This document shows, one piece after another, positions 26,928 through 34,491 of a stretch of 64,000 bases of DNA. The stretch's first letter is position 1, and the number at the start of each line of letters is the position of its first letter. The notes beneath the pieces were generated by a model. It saw only the letters and a program-made list of their open reading frames with translations. It was not told the origin of the DNA and did no database searches. Source of the DNA: Verrucomicrobiota bacterium (GTDB lineage Bacteria; Verrucomicrobiota; Verrucomicrobiia; Opitutales; Opitutaceae); NCBI GenBank assembly GCA_016721945.1, contig JADKHC010000012.1:62001-126000 (forward strand), given 5' to 3'. The position numbers and the translations under genes were made by a program.

Positions 26928-27005
26928 GAATCTGGAACTCAGGAACGACTGGAAAAGAAACTGCGCTTTTCTGGGCACGTTCCAGAGTTCTTGAGTTCCA
27001 GATTC
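26928..27005. repeat. Inverted repeat in the araA-araD spacer
   Basis: An arm starting at 26928 (gaatctggaactca) pairs with an arm ending at 27005 in nearly perfect fashion over about 15 bases and imperfectly over 26. A partial third copy (cctgattccctgagttcc) lies at about 27026-27042. It fills the gap between araA and araD. Confidence 0.7.
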
Positions 27006-27064
27006 AAATTTCCGCTGGCTCGTTCCTGATTCCCTGAGTTCCCCATAAAAACTTCCGTCGCCCC

Positions 27065-27766
27065 ATGCTCGAAGAACTGAAACGCGAAGCCTACGAAGCC
27101 AACATCGCGCTGCCGAAACACGGTTTGATCAACCTCACGTTTGGCAACGCCAGTGCGATCGACCGCGCCAAGGGCATTTTTGCGATCAAGCCGAGCGGCG
27201 TCGATTACACCGCGCTCACGCCCGCCGACATGGTGTTGGTCGATCTCGAAGGCAAAAAGGTCGAAGGCAAACTCAACCCTTCGTCCGACACGCCGACGCA
27301 TCGCCGCCTGTTCCTCGCGTTCGAGAAAATCGGCGGCGTCGTCCACACGCACTCGTCGCACGCGACTGCATTTGCCCAGGCCGGACGCTCGATCCCGATC
27401 TTCGGCACCACACACGCGGATTATTTCTATGGCGACATCCCGGTGACGCGCAAGATGACTGCGCAGGAAATCGGCAGCGCGTACGAGTGGGAAACCGGCA
27501 ACGTGATTCTTGAGCGTTTCAACGGTCTCGATCCGCTCGATTTTCCCGCAGTGTTGGTGAATCGCCACGCGCCGTTCACCTGGCGGCCGACTGTGGCTGG
27601 CGCGGTCGAGGTTGCTGTTGCCGTCGAGTGCATCGCGCACATGGCGCTCATGTCGCTCCAACTCGAACCGAAGCTTCCGACCATCGAGCCGGAGTTGCTC
27701 AATAAGCATTTCAAACGCAAGCATGGGCCCGGCGCTTATTATGGCCAGGCGGGCGCGGCGCATTGA
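27065..27766 (+). CDS. araD: L-ribulose-5-phosphate 4-epimerase
   Basis: 233 residues, class II aldolase/epimerase fold. Phosphate-binding NLTFGNASA and KPSGVDY, then the zinc-binding VHTHSSHATAFAQAG with its His pair, followed by GTTHADYFYGDIPVTR, are signatures of AraD. It converts L-ribulose-5-phosphate to D-xylulose-5-phosphate, feeding the pentose phosphate pathway. Its stop lies 39 bases before the galM start. Confidence 0.97.
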   Translation: MLEELKREAYEANIALPKHGLINLTFGNASAIDRAKGIFAIKPSGVDYTALTPADMVLVDLEGKKVEGKLNPSSDTPTHRRLFLAFEKIGGVVHTHSSHATAFAQAGRSIPIFGTTHADYFYGDIPVTRKMTAQEIGSAYEWETGNVILERFNGLDPLDFPAVLVNRHAPFTWRPTVAGAVEVAVAVECIAHMALMSLQLEPKLPTIEPELLNKHFKRKHGPGAYYGQAGAAH

Positions 27767-27804
27767 AAATTTTTCCTGTCGTTAAACCCAAATCCGTTGT
27801 AACC

Positions 27805-28938
27805 ATGACCACCCCGCTAAAACTCGCCGCTGCCTTCTCGCTGGCGGCCGTCCTCGCTAACTTTATGCCATCGTTATCCGCTGCTCCCAGTGTCACCCAG
27901 AAACCGTTCGGCACCGTCGACGGTCAGGAAGTGCAACTCTTCACGCTTCGCAACGCCAAGGGCGCCGAAGCCACGATCACCAACTACGGTGGCATCGTCG
28001 TTACGCTCCTCATGCCGGATCGCGCCGGTAAGATGATCGACGTCGTGCAAGGCTACGACAACGTCGACGGCTACGTGAAGGTCACGCCGTACTTCGGTGC
28101 GCTCATCGGCCGCTACGGCAACCGCATCGCCAAAGGCGAGTTCACCCTCGATGGCAAAACCTACAAGCTCGCGGGTAACGACCACGGCAACGCCCTCCAC
28201 GGCGGCGTCAAGGGCTTCGACAAGGTCATCTGGAAAGCCAAGCCCGTAGAAAGCAAAAACGGCGCCGCGCTCGAACTCAACTACCTCTCGAAGGACGGCG
28301 ATGAAGGATATCCCGGCAACCTCGATGTCGTCGCGACGTACACGTTGACCAATGACAACGAGCTCCGCCTCGATTTCAAAGCGAAGACCGACAAGGCCAC
28401 CGTGGTCAACCTGACCCACCATTCCTATTTCAACCTCAGCGGCGAAGGCACGATTCTCGATCACCTTCTCACGATCAATTCGGACAAGACCACTCCGGTC
28501 GACAGCGGCCTGATCCCCACTGGCGAAATTAAATCAGTCGAAGGCACGCCGTTCGATTTCCGCAAGCCCACTGCCATCGGTGCCCGTATCGACGATCCCG
28601 ATACCTGTCTGCAATATGGCCCCGGCTACGATCACAACTGGGTCGTCAACCAGAAGAAAGTCGGCGAACTCGGTTTTCAGGCCCGCGTTGAATCGTCCAA
28701 GACCGGCATTGTGCTGGAAGTTCTCTCGACCGAACCCGCCGTGCAGTTCTACGCCGGCAATTTCCTCGACGGCACCATTCACGGCAAATACGGCCAAGTT
28801 TATCAGAAGCGTTCCGGCTTCTGCCTCGAACCACAGCATTACCCGGACTCGCCGAACCACCCGCACTTCCCAAGCACGGTCTTGAAGCCGGGCCAGAACT
28901 ACACCAACACCATCATTTACAAATTCTCGGCGAAATAA
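27805..28938 (+). CDS. galM: Exported aldose 1-epimerase (mutarotase)
   Basis: 377 residues from the ATG at 27805, preferred because it opens a signal peptide (MTTPLKLAAAFSLAAVL...LSAAPS); a TTG at 27763 overlapping araD would add 14 residues ahead of it. The galactose mutarotase fold is shown by ITNYGGIVVTLLMPDR, GRYGNRIAKGEF, NLTHHSYFNLSG (catalytic His), YDHNWV and a closing GFCLEPQHYPDSPNHP carrying the base Glu. It speeds anomer exchange of the sugar, here probably in the periplasm before uptake by the next gene's symporter. Confidence 0.93.
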   Translation: MTTPLKLAAAFSLAAVLANFMPSLSAAPSVTQKPFGTVDGQEVQLFTLRNAKGAEATITNYGGIVVTLLMPDRAGKMIDVVQGYDNVDGYVKVTPYFGALIGRYGNRIAKGEFTLDGKTYKLAGNDHGNALHGGVKGFDKVIWKAKPVESKNGAALELNYLSKDGDEGYPGNLDVVATYTLTNDNELRLDFKAKTDKATVVNLTHHSYFNLSGEGTILDHLLTINSDKTTPVDSGLIPTGEIKSVEGTPFDFRKPTAIGARIDDPDTCLQYGPGYDHNWVVNQKKVGELGFQARVESSKTGIVLEVLSTEPAVQFYAGNFLDGTIHGKYGQVYQKRSGFCLEPQHYPDSPNHPHFPSTVLKPGQNYTNTIIYKFSAK

Positions 28939-28992
28939 ACCGACGCCGTCAGATTCCCCTCATCGTATCGCATACCGGTTAACTCCATCCCC

Positions 28993-30795
28993 ATGATATT
29001 AGCATCACAACCATTGCTAGCGGCGGCCACGACCGCTGGCCCAACTCTAGGCGGCCTCGACTGGCTCGCTATCTGTGGCTATTTCGCCGTCCTATTCTGC
29101 GTAGGCTGGTGGGTAGTCAGTAAAAGCAAAAAAACGGCGGACGATTACTTCCTGGCCGGCCGAAATCTCGGCTGGTGGGTGATCGGCGCTTCGATTTTTG
29201 CATCGAACATCGGCTCTGAACACATCGTCGGTCTCGCCGGTTCCGGTGCCAAAGACGGCGTGGCCATGGCTCACTACGAATTGCACGCCTGGTGCTTGCT
29301 CGTGCTGGCCTGGGTCTTCGTGCCGTTCTACATGCGCTCCCGGGTGTTCACGATGCCGGAGTTCCTTGAACGCCGCTTCTGTGGAAAGTCCCGCCAGGTT
29401 CTGACCTGGGTGTCGCTCGTCACCTTCGTCGTTTCGAAGATCGCGGTCGGCATTTTTGCCGGTGGCATTGTGTTCGCCACACTGCTCCCCGAGATCAGTA
29501 TCAAGTTGGGTGGAATCGTCATCGACAGCTTCTGGATTGGCTCGGTTTCCGTCGTATTGTTGACCGGTCTCTATACCACGCTCGGCGGCATGCGCGCCGT
29601 GGCTTACAACGACGCCGTTCAGGTAGTCGTTCTTATCGGTGGTTCGGCTTTGTTGACTTTCTACGGTTTGCACAAGCTCGGCGGTTGGGACGAACTTCGC
29701 GCCGTCTGCGGCTCCGACATGTTTAATCTCTGGAAGCCGATCGTCCCCGCTGGTCAGATCGCTACGTGGGCACCGGTCAAAGAGGTCAACGAAGCCGGTG
29801 CGATTGTGAAGCAAGCTTGGTATTTCAACACCAACTTCCCCTGGCTTGGCATGGCGATCTGCGCGCCGGTCATCGGCCTCTGGTACTGGTGTACCGATCA
29901 GTACATCGTGCAGCGCGCGCTCGGCGCTCCGAATGAAACGATCGCCCGTCAGGGTTCGATCTTCGCGGCGTTCCTGAAGCTCTTCCCGGTTTATCTCTTC
30001 ATCATTCCTGGTTTGATTTTCTTCGCGCTGACCAAGTCCGGTAAGCTCCCGGAAATGCCTGAAGGCTCGGATCCGCAAGGTGCGTTTCCGCTCTTGGTGA
30101 AATACCTGTTGCCCGCCGGTCTGCGCGGCATCGTGGTCGCCGGTCTTTTGTCGGCATTGATGGGTTCGCTCGCCGGTGTGTTCAACGCCTGCTCGACGCT
30201 CTTCACGGTGGACATTTACCAGAAGTACAATCCGAACGCCTCCCAGGAAAAACTGGTCAGCGTCGGTCGCACCGCGACAGTTGTCATGGTGGTCATCGCT
30301 CTTGCCTGGATCCCAGTCGTCAAAGGTGCTGAAGGTCTCTACGGTTACCTGCAATCGGTTCAGGGTTACCTCGCGCCACCCGTATTCGTGGTCTTCTTCT
30401 TCGGCGTTTTCTGGAAACGCCTGAATGCCCAAGGTTGTCTCTGGGCGATGATTGTTGGTTTCGTGGTCGGCCTTTTCCGTATGCTTGTGGACACGCCTGT
30501 CACGCTTTCGCATGGCAAGTTCCACTATGCTGAAGGCTCGTTCCTCTGGATTGTGAGCAACATCAACTTCCAGTACTTCAGCATCCTGATCACGATCATC
30601 TCGGCCATCGTCATGGTGGCGGTCAGCTATGCCTCGAAGCCGCCGGATGATGCCCATATCAGCGGTCTCACCTTCGCTACTGCGAGCGAGGCTGACAAAG
30701 CCAAGACCGCCGCAAGTTGGACGGCTAAGGACGTGATCTTCTCCTGCGTCGTCATGGCGTTCATCGTTGGTGCCTACCTGTATTTCACAGGCTGA
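28993..30795 (+). CDS. Sodium:solute symporter (SSS/SGLT type), probable arabinose transporter
   Basis: 600 residues with about fourteen predicted helices. Hallmarks are KSKKTADDYFLAGRNLGWW, ASIFASNIGSEHIVGLAGSGAK (sodium-site region) and GLYTTLGGMRAVAYNDAVQ, with WYWCTDQYIVQRAL in the core, all characteristic of sugar-transporting SGLT members. As last gene of the ara operon it is expected to import L-arabinose, or released galactose/glucose, with Na+. A clear terminator follows. Confidence 0.93.
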   Translation: MILASQPLLAAATTAGPTLGGLDWLAICGYFAVLFCVGWWVVSKSKKTADDYFLAGRNLGWWVIGASIFASNIGSEHIVGLAGSGAKDGVAMAHYELHAWCLLVLAWVFVPFYMRSRVFTMPEFLERRFCGKSRQVLTWVSLVTFVVSKIAVGIFAGGIVFATLLPEISIKLGGIVIDSFWIGSVSVVLLTGLYTTLGGMRAVAYNDAVQVVVLIGGSALLTFYGLHKLGGWDELRAVCGSDMFNLWKPIVPAGQIATWAPVKEVNEAGAIVKQAWYFNTNFPWLGMAICAPVIGLWYWCTDQYIVQRALGAPNETIARQGSIFAAFLKLFPVYLFIIPGLIFFALTKSGKLPEMPEGSDPQGAFPLLVKYLLPAGLRGIVVAGLLSALMGSLAGVFNACSTLFTVDIYQKYNPNASQEKLVSVGRTATVVMVVIALAWIPVVKGAEGLYGYLQSVQGYLAPPVFVVFFFGVFWKRLNAQGCLWAMIVGFVVGLFRMLVDTPVTLSHGKFHYAEGSFLWIVSNINFQYFSILITIISAIVMVAVSYASKPPDDAHISGLTFATASEADKAKTAASWTAKDVIFSCVVMAFIVGAYLYFTG

Positions 30796-30822
30796 TACTG
30801 ACTTTTGTTAGCAGGTTCTTTT

Positions 30823-30857
30823 ATCCCGCCCACGGTAACGTCGGCGGGATTTTTTTG
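30823..30857 (+). terminator. Rho-independent terminator of the ara operon
   Basis: Stem atcccgcc/ggcgggat (30823-30850) with additional inner pairing and a gtaa apex, followed immediately by seven T residues. It lies 28 bases after the symporter stop. Confidence 0.92.
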
Positions 30858-30937
30858 GCCAGACCGCAGCGAGCCACCGCCAACGCATGAGTCGATTTAT
30901 CAAAAGTGAAGATATAGCCGCATCTCAGCAGAATATT

Positions 30938-31083
30938 TCACGCAAAGGCGCGAAGGCGCAAAGAAGGAACGCGGACAGAGAATTCTCTATTCCGGATCAC
31001 GGACCCAATTTATGAGAAGCCTAACGGCATTGCCTGCCGCCACCGCAATCCTCCTCACTTTGCGGCTTAGCGCCTTTGCGTGA
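30938..31083. repeat. Widely spaced inverted repeat (gcaaaggcgcgaaggcg type)
   Basis: Arms 30938-30963 and 31058-31083 match at 24 of 26 positions around a 94-base spacer. The motif of alternating gcgcaaag units resembles the tandem-like intergenic repeats found in several environmental phyla. No gene is seen in 30796-31138 apart from the terminator. Confidence 0.75.
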
Positions 31084-31138
31084 GCCTTTGTCTTGTAGAA
31101 TTTACCTACCGAACGGCTACAGCATTACCGAAATTGCC

Positions 31139-31585
31139 TTAGCTCGGGGACTGCTGCTCGATCGAGACGACTTTGCCGTCCTGAAAGACGACGCGCATGT
31201 ATTCTTCCCTGCGCTCACTATACATGTCTACGTGAACTGGTTCGTAATAAACACGCCAGGAGCGTGAGCGGTGATCGAAAAAGCCGTGACGCCGATAGCC
31301 TGCTAAGTGCGTGCCTTCATATTCGGTGCGGTACGAGTTGTAGATCCAGGTAAGGCTATGGCCCTTGGTTGTCGTGGTTTCCTTGATGCCATCCGGCCGT
31401 CCGAAAGCGATGTAGACCATGTCCTGCGTGTCGCCGACTTTGACAGAACTGCGTTTGATCCGCTCCTGGGTTTGTGAATCGAGAGAGTTGAAGAGCGCAG
31501 ATTTTTCCTCGATGCGACTATTGACGGTGCTGCAGCCGGTCAGCACCGCGAGGAGGCAAAGGAGCGGAAGCAGGAGGAGTTTCAT
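31139..31585 (-). CDS. Small lipoprotein, possibly SmpA/OmlA-like
   Basis: 148 residues. A type II signal with lipobox LTGC gives a mature N-terminal Cys at about residue 18. The next segment (IKRSSVKVGDTQDMVYIAFGRPDGIKETT) has the VxxGMTxxxVxxxxGxPd pattern of the small outer-membrane lipoproteins of the SmpA/OmlA (BamE) group, followed by aromatic-rich strands. It probably sits on the inner leaflet of the outer membrane. The identity is a fold-level guess. Convergent with the symporter gene. Confidence 0.7.
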   Translation of the reverse strand: MKLLLLPLLCLLAVLTGCSTVNSRIEEKSALFNSLDSQTQERIKRSSVKVGDTQDMVYIAFGRPDGIKETTTTKGHSLTWIYNSYRTEYEGTHLAGYRRHGFFDHRSRSWRVYYEPVHVDMYSERREEYMRVVFQDGKVVSIEQQSPS

Positions 31586-32185
31586 ACAAAGATTAGACGT
31601 TATAAAGTTAGCGGAGTTCCAAGGGTAAGCATGAGGAGGTTACCTGAGCGAGATGTAGCAAACAGCGCTGGACTAGGAATGGCAGACCTTCCGGCGGGAG
31701 GCCAAGCCGGAACATGCTGCAAGAAACCGCTGGTGAACGGGTTTGGGCTCGAAAGTGAACCACCCCGGCAAGCTACAAGCATTGAAGGAGTGGGCTTCAT
31801 GCCGCGTTGCGCGCCTTACGATGGAGGGCCGACGCCCTCGTCGGCCATGCGCGGTGAGTGCACCGCGCCTCCAATCAAGCTTCAATGCCTCTCACGTCGA
31901 TGAACCCTTCTCCGAAAAATCTGTGTTAATCGGTGTTCATCTGTGGCCACCACCTTCATCGTTCCGGATAAGCATACAATGGGTCCGCAGATTGCGCAGA
32001 GAGTCGCAGATTCTAAAGCTAACCACGGACGCCGCAAATATACGCTGATGCCCGCCACCGTTTTCTCAGTTCCCTCCTGTTCAAAATAACTGCCGATCCA
32101 TCTCACAGGAGGAAGCGGAGGTAACGGAGCTCCGACTCAGGGCACGTCACTTCATCTGTGTTTTCACGTCGTGAGAATTGCTCGG
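31586..32185. other. 600-base repeat-rich intergenic region
   Basis: No convincing gene. It holds a two-hairpin palindrome (31820-31876), a single copy of the IS-end-like sequence catcgttccggataagc (about 31957-31973), gtgttaatcggtgttcatctg-type text (31922-31946) with a diverged partner near 32023-32050, and a purine-rich gcggaggtaacggagc stretch near 32116. Weak open frames here mostly translate the palindromes. Confidence 0.6.
31820..31876. repeat. Two-hairpin palindromic element (three-way junction)
   Basis: Outer stem gatggagg (31820-31827) with the complement ctccaatc near 31869-31876, with one bulge. It encloses two perfect eight-base hairpins: ggccgacg/cgtcggcc (31827-31846, loop ccct) and gcgcggtg/caccgcgc (31849-31868, loop agtg). 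The sequence differs from the elements at 14509 and 57666 but the geometry is the same. Confidence 0.8.
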
Positions 32186-34183
32186 TCAGAGCTTCACTTT
32201 GCGCAGGCGCAGGGCGTTGGAAACGACACTGATCGAACTCAGGCTCATCGCGACACCGGCGACCATTGGGTTGAGCGTCCATCCAAAAACTGGATACAGC
32301 GCGCCAGCTGCAATCGGAATGCCCAGCGAGTTGTAGACGAAAGCGAGGAAGAGATTTTGTTTGATGTTCGCGAGCGTGGCGCGACTCAGATGCACCGCTT
32401 TCACGATTCCACGCAGATCGCCTTTCACAAGTACGAGGCCGGCACTGGCGATGGCGGCATCGGTGCCGGTGCCCATGGCGATGCTGACTTCGGCGGCGGC
32501 TAGAGCGGGAGCGTCATTGATGCCGTCGCCTGCGAAAACGACGCGGCGGCCTTTGTCGCGTTGCTCGCGCACGAGCTCTTGTTTCAGTGCCGGAGTTACG
32601 CCAGCGTGGTAACCATCGAGCCGAAGTTCGGCGGCGATCTGGGCGGCGATCGCCTTGCTGTCACCGGTCACCATGATGATCTTGAAACCGAGACGATGCA
32701 GTTCGGCGATGGCAGCGGCTGTGGTGGGTTTGAGTGGATCGGCAAGTGAGATCGTGCCTGCGTAGCGACCGTCGATCTGCACGCCCACGAGCGTGGAGCT
32801 TTCAAAAGGAACGTTGGTGTTGGGCGCGCGGCCGACCTCGATGCGCTGGCCGTTGATCACAGCGCTGACGCCCAGACCAGGCTGGGCCATGAAATTGCTG
32901 GCGGGCGCGAGTGTGAGCTGGCGCGAAACAGCTTCGGCTACGATGGCGCGCGCGAGTGGGTGCTCGCTGGCGTTTTCAGCCGAGGCAGCGAGTGCGAGCA
33001 ATGCGTCGGGCGTGAGTCCATCGGCGGCGGGCTGGATGGCGACCACACTTGGTTTGCCTCCGGTGAGCGTGCCGGTTTTGTCGATAAGGAGTGTATTGGC
33101 GTGGGCGAGACGTTCCAGGGCTCCGGCGTCACGCACGAGTACACCGGCTTGAGCGCCGCGTCCGATGCCGGTGACGAGCGAAACCGGCGTGGCGAGACCG
33201 AGCGCGCAAGGGCAGGCAATGATCAGCACGGCGACAGCGTTGACGAGTGCGTGGATGAGCGCGGGCTCGGGTCCGAGCCAGAACCATAGTCCAAAGGTAA
33301 GTGCGGCGATGGACCCGACGATCGGGACGAACCAATTCGAGACGCGGTCGGCGAGCCGTTGCACCGGCGCTTCGCTCTCCTGGGCTTCTTCGACGAGCCG
33401 GATGATCTGAGCGAGCAGCGTGTCGCGCCCAACTCGCTCCGCACGCAGGAGGAGCGTGCCGTTGGCGTTGAGTGTGCCGCCGCTCAGAGTGTCGCCAGCG
33501 ATTTTGGCGATGGGCATTGATTCGCCCGTGAGCATGGATTCATCGACGTTGCTGGCGCCCTCGGTTACGCGGCCATCGACCGGTATATTTTCACCGGGTC
33601 GTACGCGCAGCAGGTCGCCGACGTGGACTTGGTCGAGCGGCACGTCTTCTTCGCGACCGTCGACGACGCGGTGAGCGGTAGGCGGAGCGAGATCCATGAG
33701 TGCGCGGATCGCGGCGTCGGTGCGGGCGTGAGCCCGTTGTTCGAGAATCTGGCCGAGCAGGACGATCGTGGTGATGACGGCGGCGGCCTCGAAATAGAGC
33801 GGGAGCCCGTGAGCGCCATGTGTTGTGGCGGTGGCAAGTGTTTCAGGAAAGAGGAGCGCTGCGGTGCTGTAGAAATACGCCGCACCGGTGCCGGTGACGG
33901 TGAGCGTGAACATGTTGGTGTCACGTTCGCGGATAGATTTCCACCAGCGTCCGATGAAGAACCAGCCGCACCAAAAAAACACCGGCGTGGTCAGCGCGCA
34001 TTGCAGCCAGCCGGAGACACGGGCGCTCGGCAGGTGGTCGCGGATGCCCGGGACCATTTCGCCCATGGCGAGCACCATCACCGGCAAGCTGAGCGCGAGC
34101 GCGAGCCAGAGCCGTGGACGAAGCACCCGCTCATGCGGCAGGCCCATGTAAACCGGTTCAGTGGAGGCGGAAGGCTGCGTCAT
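32186..34183 (-). CDS. copA: Copper-translocating P-type ATPase
   Basis: 665 residues, P1B-type ATPase. The membrane metal site is ACPCALG (CPC at 325-327), the phosphorylated Asp is at 368 in DKTGTLTG, the HP signature occurs in SEHPLARAI, and the hinge is GDGINDAPALAAAEV. There is no N-terminal CxxC heavy-metal domain, so it is shorter than E. coli CopA (834). It exports Cu(I), possibly Ag(I), from the cytosol. Located about 10 kb from the CusBA genes and a few kb from the cytochrome cluster, consistent with copper supply or detoxification. Confidence 0.92.
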   Translation of the reverse strand: MTQPSASTEPVYMGLPHERVLRPRLWLALALSLPVMVLAMGEMVPGIRDHLPSARVSGWLQCALTTPVFFWCGWFFIGRWWKSIRERDTNMFTLTVTGTGAAYFYSTAALLFPETLATATTHGAHGLPLYFEAAAVITTIVLLGQILEQRAHARTDAAIRALMDLAPPTAHRVVDGREEDVPLDQVHVGDLLRVRPGENIPVDGRVTEGASNVDESMLTGESMPIAKIAGDTLSGGTLNANGTLLLRAERVGRDTLLAQIIRLVEEAQESEAPVQRLADRVSNWFVPIVGSIAALTFGLWFWLGPEPALIHALVNAVAVLIIACPCALGLATPVSLVTGIGRGAQAGVLVRDAGALERLAHANTLLIDKTGTLTGGKPSVVAIQPAADGLTPDALLALAASAENASEHPLARAIVAEAVSRQLTLAPASNFMAQPGLGVSAVINGQRIEVGRAPNTNVPFESSTLVGVQIDGRYAGTISLADPLKPTTAAAIAELHRLGFKIIMVTGDSKAIAAQIAAELRLDGYHAGVTPALKQELVREQRDKGRRVVFAGDGINDAPALAAAEVSIAMGTGTDAAIASAGLVLVKGDLRGIVKAVHLSRATLANIKQNLFLAFVYNSLGIPIAAGALYPVFGWTLNPMVAGVAMSLSSISVVSNALRLRKVKL

Positions 34184-34363
34184 GATGACCAGAGTATGCA
34201 GACGGGTTCGACGTCATGCAACCAGCGGTGTATCAGGTTTGCAGGCGGCGAAGTTGACCCTTCATCGGAAATACCGAACGGGGTGGCGCTCGTTCGGCTC
34301 CATTCCGTTTGCCACGTATCCGTGTTTCATTTCTGCTCCGCACAACCAATTACGCGCGAGCCC

Positions 34364-34486
34364 ATGCCCATTCCCCAGTCGATCCTCGACCGCATCGATC
34401 TCTTTGACCGCAACGAAGACGACTACACGTCGCCCGATTACAAGGAAGCGCGCCTTCGCCAATCAACAGCTTCAAGTTTGGTCTAA
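34364..34486 (+). pseudogene. 5' remnant of a second restriction-modification methyltransferase
   Basis: A 40-residue frame, MPIPQSILDRIDLFDRNEDD followed by YTSPDYKEARLRQ, then seven unrelated residues and a stop. This start resembles the opening of type I/IIG-like methyltransferase-restriction proteins (LFDRNxxxYxSxxYxExxLRxEF...), but the gene ends where the nuclease domain should continue. It lies five bases upstream of the intact MmeI-like gene. It is probably the stump left when that gene replaced an older one, though translation as a leader peptide cannot be excluded. Confidence 0.55.
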
Positions 34487-34491
34487 AAACA

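Noticed and set aside
29092..30657. Long open frame on the minus strand opposite the sodium:sugar symporter gene
   Set aside because: Its product is rich in His/Arg/Asp/Gln with no domain, as expected for a shadow of a GC-biased gene. The plus strand encodes an unmistakable SSS protein.
31631..31903. Open frame in the repeat-rich gap before the copper ATPase
   Set aside because: Much of it translates the two-hairpin palindrome and flanking repeat text; equally long frames exist on the other strand and neither has a recognisable domain.
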